Assembly: GCA_945893365.1 (NCBI GenBank)
Contig: CAMDED010000009.1
Span: forward strand, 1 to 64,000
Origin: Candidatus Sulfopaludibacter sp. SbA3
GTDB lineage: Bacteria; Acidobacteriota; Terriglobia; Bryobacterales; Bryobacteraceae
Direction of reading: 5' to 3'
DNA: 64,000 nt
Part shown: one piece after another, positions 18,101-26,065 of the stretch
Layout: each line of letters begins with the position of its first letter
How positions within the stretch are numbered: position 1 is the first letter of the stretch
Notes under the pieces: model-generated
The model's input: the letters and a program-made list of their open reading frames with translations, nothing else
Told to the model about the DNA's origin: nothing
Databases searched by the model: none
Program-made: the position numbers and the translations under genes

Positions 18101-19021
18101 TTCGACAGCTCGCTCAGCGAGTACGCCGTGCTCGGGTTTGAATTCGGCTACAGCGTGGCGGATCCGCTGACGCTGGTTTTGTGGGAGGCGCAGTTCGGCG
18201 ATTTCGTGAACGGAGCGCAGATCATGATCGATCAGTTCATCGCCAGCGCGGAGTCGAAATGGGGACAGCCGAGCGGCCTGGTGCTGTTGCTGCCGCACGG
18301 ATACGAAGGGCAGGGCCCGGAGCATTCAAGCGCGCGCATCGAGAGATTTCTCACGTTGTGCGCCGAACAGAACATGCAGGTCTGCAACTGCACTACGCCC
18401 GCGCAGTATTTTCATCTGCTGCGCCGCCAGATGCTGGGCGGCCGGGACCGGCGCGGCGTGCGCAAGCCGCTGATCGTTTTCACACCCAAGAGCCTGCTGC
18501 GGCACGTGAAGGCCGTCTCGACCGTCGGCGATCTCACCTCCGGCGGATTCCGCGAAGTGCTGCCGGACACGGCAACGGATCCGGCCGCCGTGACGCGCGT
18601 GGTTTTCTGTTCCGGCAAGGTCTACTACGACCTGATCGCCGCCCGCGAGGAGCGCCGCGTCAACCACGTCGCCATCGTCCGCCTGGAGCAGTTGTACCCC
18701 TTCCCGGCCGAGCAGATTACCGCGGTGCTGGCCGATTATCCAGGCGCCTCGGAGCTGGTCTGGGCGCAGGAAGAGCCAAAGAACATGGGCCCGTGGAGGT
18801 TTGTGAACGAGCTGTTTGCGAATGAACTGAGGCAGCCGCTCGGGCCACCGAACCGCCGCACGCTGCGCTATGCCGGCCGCGCGGAAAGCGCCAGCCCGGC
18901 AACGGGCTCCCACAAGCGGCACCAGCAGGAACTGGCGGACATGCTGACCGAAGCGCTGATGCCGGCCGCGATGGGCGAAAAGCGAAAGGTGCGTCTGGTG
19001 GAGCGCCGGAAATCGAAGTAG
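15173..19021 (+). CDS. kgd: Multifunctional 2-oxoglutarate decarboxylase/dehydrogenase (fused E2-like and E1 domains)
   Basis: This 1282-residue protein feeds 2-oxoglutarate into the TCA cycle. Residues 1-45 match the usual N-terminus of E1o. Residues 46-138 are an Ala/Pro-rich linker. Residues 150-375 are an E2 succinyltransferase catalytic domain with YDHRIIQGAESG at about 338. From about 380 it is the thiamine-dependent E1o, with GMAHRGRLNVLANI, HGDAAFAGQGVVAETLNLSQ near 678 and ERFLTLCAEQNMQVCNCTTP. No lipoyl domain is present. This is the Kgd/OdhA architecture of Actinobacteria. An E3 and a lipoyl-carrying partner must be encoded elsewhere, possibly AceF. It probably shares a transcript with aceE. 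Confidence 0.93.
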   Translation: MSVKPDATQGINSWLEDELHQQFLRDRGAVDESWRQIFENGGTAQPAAASRSAATQPAVHESAAAKPIAPAQSAAPKSAVPEDPARAPAASNSGALAPPPAPEFPAPASAASEPAAPQPAAPSASPELSPLRGAAARVALNMTASLSVPLATSQRIVPVKVIDENRRIINQHRTLVGKSKVSYTHLVGWGIVRSLEAHPAINHAYVESGGQPFRALHPQINLGIAVDVAAKDGSRNLVVPNIKNAGELDFQQYVTTFDDLVSRARGGKLTPADFAATTISLTNPGTVGTMGSIPRLMPGQGAIIAVGAIDYPAEYQGVAPETRAMLGISKVMSVTCTYDHRIIQGAESGMFLGKLQGLLDGEDGFYEEIFAHLKMPHSPVLWAPDRQSATLGMGGQTADGVKAAAVIQLINAYRVRGHLIADLDPLGAEPSYHPELDPLTYGLTIWDLDRQFLTGTLGEAIGEGAPKPVATLREILETLRQTYCGKIGCEYMNIQHPEQKAWLQKRMEPEANNWPLEKPVRLRILERLLEAEEFEHFLHARFVGHKRFSLEGAETAIAILSETLDRAADRDVHEAVIGMAHRGRLNVLANIVGKPLSQVFSEFEGDDPASMQGSGDVKYHLGASGVRRSASGREIRVSVAPNPSHLEAVNPVVEGIVRPKQDHLGDAARARVIPILVHGDAAFAGQGVVAETLNLSQLDGYHTGGTIHLIVNNQIGFTTMPDEARSTPYSTDVARMVQAPIFHVNGDDPDAAIRVAQIAFDYRQQFKRDVVIDMFCYRRHGHNEGDDPSYTQPILYRKIRQQPSAATLYAARLVREGAIDEDAAAALRARIGKEFSDAYDAAEANAERYEVQELSAVTTEEIAAFCTRTGIDSGTLAKVVEGVTSFPENFHLHPKLRAFTGKRKEALEKGGPIDWAFAETLAFGSLVLEGTPIRLSGQDSGRGTFSQRHLVFYDSETGRALVPLKHLAPEQARFDVFDSSLSEYAVLGFEFGYSVADPLTLVLWEAQFGDFVNGAQIMIDQFIASAESKWGQPSGLVLLLPHGYEGQGPEHSSARIERFLTLCAEQNMQVCNCTTPAQYFHLLRRQMLGGRDRRGVRKPLIVFTPKSLLRHVKAVSTVGDLTSGGFREVLPDTATDPAAVTRVVFCSGKVYYDLIAAREERRVNHVAIVRLEQLYPFPAEQITAVLADYPGASELVWAQEEPKNMGPWRFVNELFANELRQPLGPPNRRTLRYAGRAESASPATGSHKRHQQELADMLTEALMPAAMGEKRKVRLVERRKSK

Positions 19022-19249
19022 CGCGGCCTCCGAACGAAACGCCCGGAAGACAACCTTCCCCGCGGGCGCGCTGCCGGCGCGGTGACCTCCCCCGCGCCCC
19101 CGTCTCCACCCGTGCGCCGCAGCGCTCGAAAACGCGGTCGACACGCTTCCTCACGGCATTACTCGCAGTCGCCACCGGCGCCAGGACGGACCTGACACGC
19201 CGGGAGGCTCTACTTCCCGCCTTCCCCGAGCGCGCACCGCGCCGCCCGC

Positions 19250-19255
19250 TATACT
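19250..19255 (+). promoter_or_regulatory. -10-like hexamer for the spermidine-synthase-like gene
   Basis: TATACT lies 11 bases before the ATG at 19267. The 228 bases between kgd and this element show no other signal. Confidence 0.5.
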
Positions 19256-19266
19256 GGCGGTTTGTC

Positions 19267-21528
19267 ATGGTGAGCGAAAAACCGGTCTTCCGCTGGCTGC
19301 TGGGTCTGATGTTCTTCTGTTCGGGGTTCCCCGCGCTTCTCTACCAGATCGTATGGCAGCGCGCGCTATTCGCGATCTATGGCGTCAACATCGAATCGGT
19401 GACGATGGTGGTGAGCGCGTTCATGCTGGGATTGGGCCTCGGCGGTCTCGCCGGCGGCCGCATCTCCCGGTTACCGGGCGCGCCGCTGCCGGCCATCTTC
19501 GGCATGGTCGAAGTGGGCATCGCGATATTCGGATTCTTTTCCCTGAGCCTGTTTCATTGGGTGGAGACGTTCACCGCCGGACGCTCGCCGCTTGAGACGG
19601 GAATCGCCGCCTTCGGCCTCGTCGCCGCGCCCACGGCGCTGATGGGCGCGACGCTTCCGCTCCTTGCGGCGCACTGGGTGCGGATATCGGGAAACGTCGG
19701 GCGGTCCGTTGGGATCCTCTATTTCGTCAATACTCTCGGATCCTCGGCGGCATGCTTCCTGGCCGCCGGGTTTGCGATGCCGGCACTCGGAATGTCAGGC
19801 ACGGTCAGGTTGGCCGCCACCCTCAACATCGTTGTGGGTTCCGTGGTGCTTTCGATCTACTTCATCGGGCGGCGGAGCGCGCCGGCGCGGGACATCAAGG
19901 AAACACCGGAGGAAGCACTGGCGCCGGGAGCCGCGGGCATGGCCGCTTTCCCTGTGGCCCTGGCGTTCGCCGCTCTCTCCGGATTCATCTCGCTCTCTTA
20001 CGAAATCGTCTGGTACAGGACCTACGCATTCGTCAGCGGAGCGAGGCCGCGGGGCTTCGCTTTCGTGTTGGGGGCCTTTCTCGCGGGCATCGCGTGCGGT
20101 TCGCTGCTAAGCCGCCGTCTCTGCCGCGAACCGTCCGCGAGTAACACGCCGGTGTTCATCCGCCGCATCGCCCTGCTCGCCGTCCTCGGCAACTTGTTCG
20201 GATTCGTCACTGTTCCGCTGCTCTCGCTCGCGGTGCGGCACATGGACTATTCGTATACTCTGCCTCTCATTTCGCTCGCGGCCGGACTGATGGCCGCCAC
20301 TTTTCCTCTTGTCTGCCACATTTCGATCCCTCCCGACGCGCGCGCGGGCGCCGCCCTCGGACGCGTTTACCTGTCCAACATCGCCGGTTCCACTCTGGGT
20401 AGTTTTCTTGTCGGATACGTCCTGATGGACGTCTGGGGGCTACGCGAGATCCAGGTGTTCCTGGCGCTGCTGGGCGTCATCTCCGCGCTTGGTCTCTACC
20501 TGGCCTATGGAAGCGGCCTTCCGGAGCGTGTTGCGGCACTCGCCCTCGGAGTTCTCCTCTGCGCGGCTGCCGTCCCCGCCTCCCATTCGATGTTCGACGG
20601 CGTCTACGAGCGGCTTCAGAGAAAAGCCGAGTACGCGCCCGGGGAACGCTTTACCGATATCGTCGAAACCAAGAGCGGCGTCGTCACCGTGGACGCCGAA
20701 CTGGCTATCTACGGCGACGGCGCTTACGACGGGTATCTGGAAACGAGCGCGCGGAAATCGAGCACGGTCATCCGCCCGCTTTCCCTCAGCCTGCTGCATG
20801 CGAATCCAAGGGAGATTCTGATTATCGGCGCTTCCGGCGGGGCTTGGACCCAGGTAACCGCCAATCATCCTCAGGCGGAGAAGGTGACCGTCGTTGAAAT
20901 CAATCCAGGCTATCTCACGATCATGAAGCGGTATCCTCAGGTAACGCCGCTGCTGTCGAATCCGAAGGTCGAGATCTTCATCGACGACGGCCGACGCTGG
21001 CTGGTAGGTAATCCGTGCCGTTTGTACGACATGATCCTGATGGACACAACTTACCACTGGCGGGCGCATGCTACTAATCTGCTCTCCCGCGAGTTCCTGG
21101 AATTGGCGCGCGGGCATCTAAAACCGGGAGGCATTCTTTATTACAACACCACCCACTCCGCCGATGCCCAGCTTACCGGCGCGAGCACCTTCCCCTACGC
21201 GTTCCGCTTCGGACCCTTCCTGGCCGTGAGCGACAGCCCGATCGTCCCGGACAAGGCGCGGTGGCGCGAAACGCTGCTTGCGTATCGCATGGACGGGCTG
21301 CCGGTTCTGGATGCCTCCGATCCCCGCGATCGCGATCTCCTGGAGGAAATAGTGGATGCGGCCGACGATGTGGAAGACGGCGTGGAATGGGGCGCGGGCG
21401 TCCCCGCCTATGACCGCTGGGGAATGGAAACGGGCGAGTGCGTGCGCCGGCGAAACCGGAACAGGCGCGTCATTACGGACGATAACATGGCTTGCGAGTG
21501 GACAGTACCTGGCGCGCTAGTACCCTAG
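19267..21528 (+). CDS. Membrane protein with C-terminal spermidine-synthase-like domain
   Basis: The first 440 or so of 753 residues form about a dozen hydrophobic helices in two bundles (first FFCSGFPALLYQIVWQRALF; second starting FAALSGFISLSYEIVWYRTY). This is the fused 'MFS/spermidine synthase' arrangement. The C-terminal part (about 500-690) is a Rossmann domain with ILIIGASGGAWTQVTANHP and VTVVEINPGYLTIMKRYPQV. These are the nucleotide-binding features of aminopropyltransferases; DDGRRWL and LMDTTYHW follow. In the family such proteins are often not true polyamine synthases. No speD or speA lies nearby, so substrate is open. It is monocistronic, with a short leader. Confidence 0.8.
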   Translation: MVSEKPVFRWLLGLMFFCSGFPALLYQIVWQRALFAIYGVNIESVTMVVSAFMLGLGLGGLAGGRISRLPGAPLPAIFGMVEVGIAIFGFFSLSLFHWVETFTAGRSPLETGIAAFGLVAAPTALMGATLPLLAAHWVRISGNVGRSVGILYFVNTLGSSAACFLAAGFAMPALGMSGTVRLAATLNIVVGSVVLSIYFIGRRSAPARDIKETPEEALAPGAAGMAAFPVALAFAALSGFISLSYEIVWYRTYAFVSGARPRGFAFVLGAFLAGIACGSLLSRRLCREPSASNTPVFIRRIALLAVLGNLFGFVTVPLLSLAVRHMDYSYTLPLISLAAGLMAATFPLVCHISIPPDARAGAALGRVYLSNIAGSTLGSFLVGYVLMDVWGLREIQVFLALLGVISALGLYLAYGSGLPERVAALALGVLLCAAAVPASHSMFDGVYERLQRKAEYAPGERFTDIVETKSGVVTVDAELAIYGDGAYDGYLETSARKSSTVIRPLSLSLLHANPREILIIGASGGAWTQVTANHPQAEKVTVVEINPGYLTIMKRYPQVTPLLSNPKVEIFIDDGRRWLVGNPCRLYDMILMDTTYHWRAHATNLLSREFLELARGHLKPGGILYYNTTHSADAQLTGASTFPYAFRFGPFLAVSDSPIVPDKARWRETLLAYRMDGLPVLDASDPRDRDLLEEIVDAADDVEDGVEWGAGVPAYDRWGMETGECVRRRNRNRRVITDDNMACEWTVPGALVP

Positions 21529-21563
21529 GGAATTCACTTAGCTGCCTTAGTACAACTTACCCG

Positions 21564-21592
21564 TTGCTAATATATCATTGCCCCTTTACACT
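21564..21592 (+). promoter_or_regulatory. Promoter of the subtilase gene
   Basis: TTGCTA (21564-21569) and TACACT (21587-21592) are separated by 17 bases, the best -35/-10 pair I see in the window. Transcription would start near 21600, with AAGGAG at 21614-21619 serving the ATG at 21624. The region is clearly more AT-rich than its surroundings. Confidence 0.65.
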
Positions 21593-21623
21593 GGTCATGT
21601 AGTTATTATCTTCAAGGAGCTAA

Positions 21624-23429
21624 ATGAATCATTTCCTAAAGCGCGCGACACTCTCAATTCTTGTTCTATCGGCTGGCATCGCCTCGGCAAAGCATCCAAA
21701 AGTGGCTCCGGACATCTCCGGCACGGCGTCCGGAGCCATGGTGAACGTAATTGTGCAGTATGTGCGCGCTCCATCGGGGAGCCACCATCGGAAAGTGACA
21801 AACAGGGGCGGACGTCTGGTCGCCGACCTCAGCGGCATTGTCAACGCGTCGGCCTATTCCATGCCGGCAAACGCCGTGAACGCGTTGGCTGACGATGCGG
21901 AAGTAGAGTACGTCGTACCCGACCGTCCCGTCCATGCCAAGCTCGACTACGCGAACCCCACGGTGAACGCAAATCTGGCGCTACAACACGGATTTAACGG
22001 CGCGGGTGTGGGAATCGCGGTGATCGACAGCGGGATCGACGACCGCCCCGATCTGACGAAGTCGAAGCCCGGCGACCCGAGCTCGGTGTCGCGCGTCATC
22101 GCCGAGCGGAGCTTTCTGCCCGGGCGTCCTTCGACTTCCGACGAATACGGCCACGGAACACACATTGCGGGTATTCTGGCCGGAAACGGATTCCGGTCGA
22201 CGGGATCGGGCTACACGCGCAGCTTTATCGGCATCGCGCCCAATGCCAAGCTCATCAATTACCGCGTGTTAGACGAGAACGGAGGCGGGACGGATAGCGG
22301 TGTGATCGCGGCCATTCGCCAAGCCATACTCGACAAAGACAGGTACGACATTCGGGTAATTAATCTGTCGCTCGGCCGTCCGGTCGTGGAGGACTATACG
22401 AAAGACGTTCTCTGCAGAGCTGTAGAGGCAGCTTGGCGGGCAGGCATCGTGGTGGTAGTGGCGGCGGGTAATGAGGGGCGGAACGATACGTTCGGCACAA
22501 GCGGTTATGGAACTATCATGTCGCCCGGAAACAGCCCCTACGTCATCACGGTTGGGGCGATGAAGGACATGAGCACGAACCCGAGGGGAGACGACTTAGT
22601 GGCAAGCTACAGTTCGAAGGGCCCGACGCAGATCGATCACATCGTCAAGCCGGACCTGGTGGCTCCCGGCAACCGCATCATTTCGCTGGCGCGGCCGGGT
22701 AACGGACTGTACACGCAATCGGACGAGATGAATCTGGTTCCGAACGCCTATTACACTTCCGGCGGAACCGGCACTTCGACGAACTACTTCAAGCTCAGCG
22801 GAACGAGCATGGCGGCTCCGATGGTGAGCGGCGCGGCCGCTCTGATGATCGAGAAAGACCCGTCGCTAACGCCCGATCAAGTGAAAGCGCGTCTGATGAA
22901 AACGGCTACCAAGGAATTTCCGGCCTTCAGCGTCGCGGTAGATCCGCTGACGGGAGCGAGCTATACGAGCCAGTACGATATCTTTACGGTCGGCGCCGGT
23001 TACCTGGATGTCTGGGCCGCGCTCAACAATAGCGATCGCGCCGAGGGGAGCGCTCTTTCGCCAACGGCCGACTTCGACGCGAGTACGGGCAATGTCTATA
23101 TCCGGAACACGCTGGACCGGGGCGCCGGAAGCGCGATGTGGGGTACGTCGGCGGTGTGGGGCAATTCAGCGGTGTGGGGCAATTCAGCGGTGTGGGGCAA
23201 CCAAGTGTTCGTGAATGGCAACTCCGCCGTGTGGGGCAATTCAGCGGTGTGGGGCAACTCCGCGGTGTGGGGCAACACAGCGCTCGCCGGCTACAGCGCG
23301 GTCTGGGGTAACTCGGCAGTCTGGGGTAACTCGGCGGTCTGGGGTAACTCGGCGGTCTGGGGTAACTCGGCGGTATGGGGTAACTCGGCGGTATGGGGTA
23401 ACGGCGTGGCGCTCAGAGGGGAGAACTAA
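21624..23429 (+). CDS. Secreted S8 (subtilisin-family) serine protease with a WGNSAV repeat tail
   Basis: The 601-residue protein has a signal peptide (MNHFLKRATLSILVLSAGIASA) and an I9-like propeptide region to about 105. The peptidase domain carries Asp135 (VIDSGID), His177 (YGHGTHIAG) and Ser395 (SGTSMAAP). After the catalytic domain, residues about 503-597 are built almost only of the six-residue unit SAVWGN or close variants (about 14 units), broken once by NQVFVNG and once by TALAGY. This tail is known from some environmental subtilases, and its function is unclear. It could be a surface-binding solenoid or a secretion signal. The gene has its own promoter and a strong ribosome binding site. 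Confidence 0.93.
   Translation: MNHFLKRATLSILVLSAGIASAKHPKVAPDISGTASGAMVNVIVQYVRAPSGSHHRKVTNRGGRLVADLSGIVNASAYSMPANAVNALADDAEVEYVVPDRPVHAKLDYANPTVNANLALQHGFNGAGVGIAVIDSGIDDRPDLTKSKPGDPSSVSRVIAERSFLPGRPSTSDEYGHGTHIAGILAGNGFRSTGSGYTRSFIGIAPNAKLINYRVLDENGGGTDSGVIAAIRQAILDKDRYDIRVINLSLGRPVVEDYTKDVLCRAVEAAWRAGIVVVVAAGNEGRNDTFGTSGYGTIMSPGNSPYVITVGAMKDMSTNPRGDDLVASYSSKGPTQIDHIVKPDLVAPGNRIISLARPGNGLYTQSDEMNLVPNAYYTSGGTGTSTNYFKLSGTSMAAPMVSGAAALMIEKDPSLTPDQVKARLMKTATKEFPAFSVAVDPLTGASYTSQYDIFTVGAGYLDVWAALNNSDRAEGSALSPTADFDASTGNVYIRNTLDRGAGSAMWGTSAVWGNSAVWGNSAVWGNQVFVNGNSAVWGNSAVWGNSAVWGNTALAGYSAVWGNSAVWGNSAVWGNSAVWGNSAVWGNSAVWGNGVALRGEN
23131..23403 (+). repeat. In-gene tandem repeats encoding SAVWGN units
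   Basis: An 18-base unit of the form (tcg/tcc/tca)-gc(g/a/c)-gt(g/c/a)-tgggg(c/t)aa(t/c/a) is repeated through the end of the subtilase gene. Two sub-blocks differ in codon choice. Before 23280 the units use 'gtgtggggcaa', and after 23300 they use 'gtctggggtaac'. The second block therefore probably expanded later from a single unit. Length variation between strains is expected. Confidence 0.8.
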
Positions 23430-23873
23430 GGACGGGTCCTGGAGTGGGCCGGACGAGTCGCGAGCTTGGACTCGTCCGGCGCTATGACCGCGCCAGCATG
23501 AACACGCCCGGGCAGCGTGCAAATCGTGCGCTTTTGAGGCCGGGCGTTTTGATCGGATTTGCGTAGTCCTCGGCGGAGGTGTCCATGCCGTGGCCCACGA
23601 AAGATTGGTTCGAATGGCCACAGGCAACGCGGGTCATGAGCGATGCGGCGATAGGCCTATCGGCATTCAGCGGCCAGCCGGGGCGGATCGCGAGAGGTTG
23701 TCCGAGCCCAGGATGTCCAACCCGCGGAAAGACGTTCCTGAGCCCCCCGTTACCGGGCTACCGCCTGCCTTTCGGGCTTCGCACAGGCCCACCCTCAACA
23801 CGGTCATTGCCAGCTCACGTACTTGTTTGCGACTCTTGCGGTTCTCGGCCGCAGCCCTTGCGCTTGGCCTCCG
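23430..23873. other. Gap without a supported gene
   Basis: This gap lies between the convergent subtilase and cytochrome genes. On the minus strand a 91-codon frame without a good start (23482-23757) has protein-like composition, including SNQSFVGHGMDTSAEDYANP and the end FARCPGVFMLARS. It could be the tail of a lost gene, but I cannot place it in a family. No terminator hairpin with a T run was found. Confidence 0.35.
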
Positions 23874-25274
23874 CTATAAAACCCGTAGAAAAGCCACCAG
23901 ATCGGTCTTTTCGGACTGCGCCAACTGAAGTTCCAGCACCAAATTGAAGAATTCCACTGTGTCTTCCAGAGTAAGCAAGCGCCCATCGTGCAGGTACGGT
24001 GGCGAATCCTTCACCCCACGGAGAGGGAACGTTTTGATCGGCCCATCCGCGTATGCCATCATTCCATTGACCAAATGCGGCTTAAAGAATCTTTCCGTCT
24101 GGAGATTATGCATGAGATTGTCGGTGTAATACGGCGCTTGATGACATTCCGCGCAGCGCGCCTTACCGAAGAACAATTGCTGGCCGCGCATCTCCGCCGG
24201 ATTCGCCTTCTTGGGATGGAGTTTACCATCGACACCCAGCTTGGGCGCGGGGGGGAAATCCAGCAATTCTTGAAACTCCGCCATGGCATGCACTTGGCTC
24301 CCGCGGTCGAGAATGTTCACGCCCTTCTTCTGCGCGATCACGGGGTCCCCGTCGAAATACGCGGCGCGCTGCTCGAATTCGGTGAAGTCCTCGACGCTCT
24401 TCAGCGCTCGCTGCGACCCGAACAAGCGCTGAATATTCACCCCGCGCAGCGACGGCGTGTTGATCCGATGCCTGAACTCCTGCGGCCGCGCGTCACCCGC
24501 CAAGTGCGTGGCCCGATTGGTGTGACCGTTGGCATGGCAGTCGAAGCATGACACTCCCCGGCTCGCGCGCTCCGAGCGCCGGTCTTCGGTGGAGTTGAAC
24601 TGCTGCTGCGGGAACGTGCCGACCAGCAGCCGTAACCCCTCTAACTGCTTGGGATTCAGAATACCGTTGAATAACTCGTAAAAATTATCCATCGTGACCA
24701 GCTTGCCGCGCGACACATCGCCCAGATCCACGCGCGTAGTTAGATAGATCGGCGGCGGAAATTCCGGAATAAGATGGTCCGGAAAATCGAAGTCGAGATC
24801 GAAACGAGTCAAGTCGCGGCCTTCCTGTTTCTTTATCTCGTCAATTTGGAATTTCGGAAAGAGCATGCCGCCTTCGGGATGATTCGGATGGGGCAGAGGC
24901 TCGAAGCCGGCCGGGAACAGATTCCGTTCTTTGATTTGCTCGGGGCTTAACTTAGAAAGCTGATCCCAGGCCGTCCCGCCGGCGAGTTTGACGCGCACGC
25001 CCTGTTGCACTGCCTTGCCGCCCGACATCTTAACTCCCTGAGCCGGACGGTCGCTCAAATCATAGCGCCGCTCAAGCAAGGCCATGTGCCGCTTCATGAT
25101 CTCCGGCTTAGCCGCGGTCATTCGGCTCAGGATGGCCTGGAAACTTTCGTGAAGGTCGACCGGCGCGTAGCTCGACGGCTTCTTTCCGGTGTCTTGGGAA
25201 CGCCCCGCGGGGACACTCATCAGCAGCCCGGCTGCGAGAACCACCCATTTCAGACTGCGGATTTTCGTTTTCAT
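23874..25274 (-). CDS. Di-heme cytochrome c peroxidase-family protein
   Basis: The ATG at 25274 gives 466 residues beginning MKTKIRSLKWVVLAAGLLMS, a Sec signal; the longer frame from 25493 is rejected. Two CxxCH haem sites are visible: Cys243-Phe-Asp-Cys246-His247 and Cys374-Ala-Glu-Cys377-His378. Around them are INTPSLRGVNIQRLF, MRGQQLFFGKARCAECH and TFPLRGVKDSPPYLHDGRLL, typical of the CcpA/MauG family. The protein is longer than classical CcpA (about 320), with an extra N-terminal region. It should act in the periplasm, on peroxide or on oxidation of a partner. It stands alone. Confidence 0.85.
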   Translation of the reverse strand: MKTKIRSLKWVVLAAGLLMSVPAGRSQDTGKKPSSYAPVDLHESFQAILSRMTAAKPEIMKRHMALLERRYDLSDRPAQGVKMSGGKAVQQGVRVKLAGGTAWDQLSKLSPEQIKERNLFPAGFEPLPHPNHPEGGMLFPKFQIDEIKKQEGRDLTRFDLDFDFPDHLIPEFPPPIYLTTRVDLGDVSRGKLVTMDNFYELFNGILNPKQLEGLRLLVGTFPQQQFNSTEDRRSERASRGVSCFDCHANGHTNRATHLAGDARPQEFRHRINTPSLRGVNIQRLFGSQRALKSVEDFTEFEQRAAYFDGDPVIAQKKGVNILDRGSQVHAMAEFQELLDFPPAPKLGVDGKLHPKKANPAEMRGQQLFFGKARCAECHQAPYYTDNLMHNLQTERFFKPHLVNGMMAYADGPIKTFPLRGVKDSPPYLHDGRLLTLEDTVEFFNLVLELQLAQSEKTDLVAFLRVL

Positions 25275-26065
25275 CGGTTGAACGAACACCTCCGCCCCGA
25301 TGCAAAGCACGCCATTGGCCGCGCCCGGAACGAAAATGGCGGACCAGATCGCGAGCGGGCTGGGGTCTGAAATCGAACGCTCAGAAAGGGAGCGCAGGGC
25401 ATGGGCTCTTTTCCCAAAACGGGACTCGGGACTGCCAAAAGCATGGCGCCGCGCGGTCGGTATGCCCCTTTGTGGTACTTGGCAAGGCGCCAATCGAGCC
25501 TATGTCGCGTTCTCAATATTGGCGGGGCCGCCCCGGTGAACGACCCCGACGCTCGGCGATAGCGCCTTTCGTCAACGCGTTACACCGGCTTCATCTCCTT
25601 TTTCCTAACTCGCCGGAGGAATGCGCGGCGGCCTTGGGCGGCGGACGAATGACCGCCGATGGTCATGTGACGAGGGGTGGTCGAGAGTTTTTTCGTCGGA
25701 TGCCGGTTGGCTGGGACCTTAGGCGCCGCGCCGGCGACATAAACGGAGCCGTTCCACGATTTACACCACTTAGGAAGATACCTTACCGCAAACAGTACCT
25801 TTGGTCTCTAACAATTTGTCTGTCGCGCCCCTACACTGGAGATGCGTTGTAACAGCTTCGGATATCTGGAAGTGTGTATGTTGCTGAGAATCGCAGCACC
25901 TATCGACGGTTTACCCCGAGCGGCTACCGCCGCCAGGGGACGGAACAGCACGCCGATCAGGCTGCTACCTCCGGCCGGCGCGGCTGTTTGGGCGACGGGG
26001 GGACGCTCGGCAGTGAGAGCTAAGCGGGAGGTCGAGTTAGGGCCCTAATCGGGCTTGCCACGGTC
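25275..26065. other. Long upstream region of the c-di-GMP gene, no gene seen
   Basis: These 791 bases separate two divergent genes. No frame shows recognisable protein features. CCCCTACACTGGAGATG at 25829-25845 resembles the CCCTTTACACTGGTCATG block of the subtilase promoter (21582-21599), so a promoter may lie there, but no matching -35 is placed 17 bases upstream. That would leave a leader of about 220 bases. I cannot assign it to a known riboswitch. Confidence 0.4.

Noticed and set aside
23482-23757. 91-codon minus-strand frame with protein-like composition between subtilase and cytochrome genes
   Set aside because: It has no start codon with a ribosome binding site and no family match, and GC-rich DNA gives many such frames. 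Kept only as a note in the gap entry.
25275-26065. Riboswitch (c-di-GMP or other) in the long leader of the HD-GYP/GGDEF gene
   Set aside because: I could not recognise conserved core motifs of known c-di-GMP or other riboswitches, and a covariance-model search was not possible.
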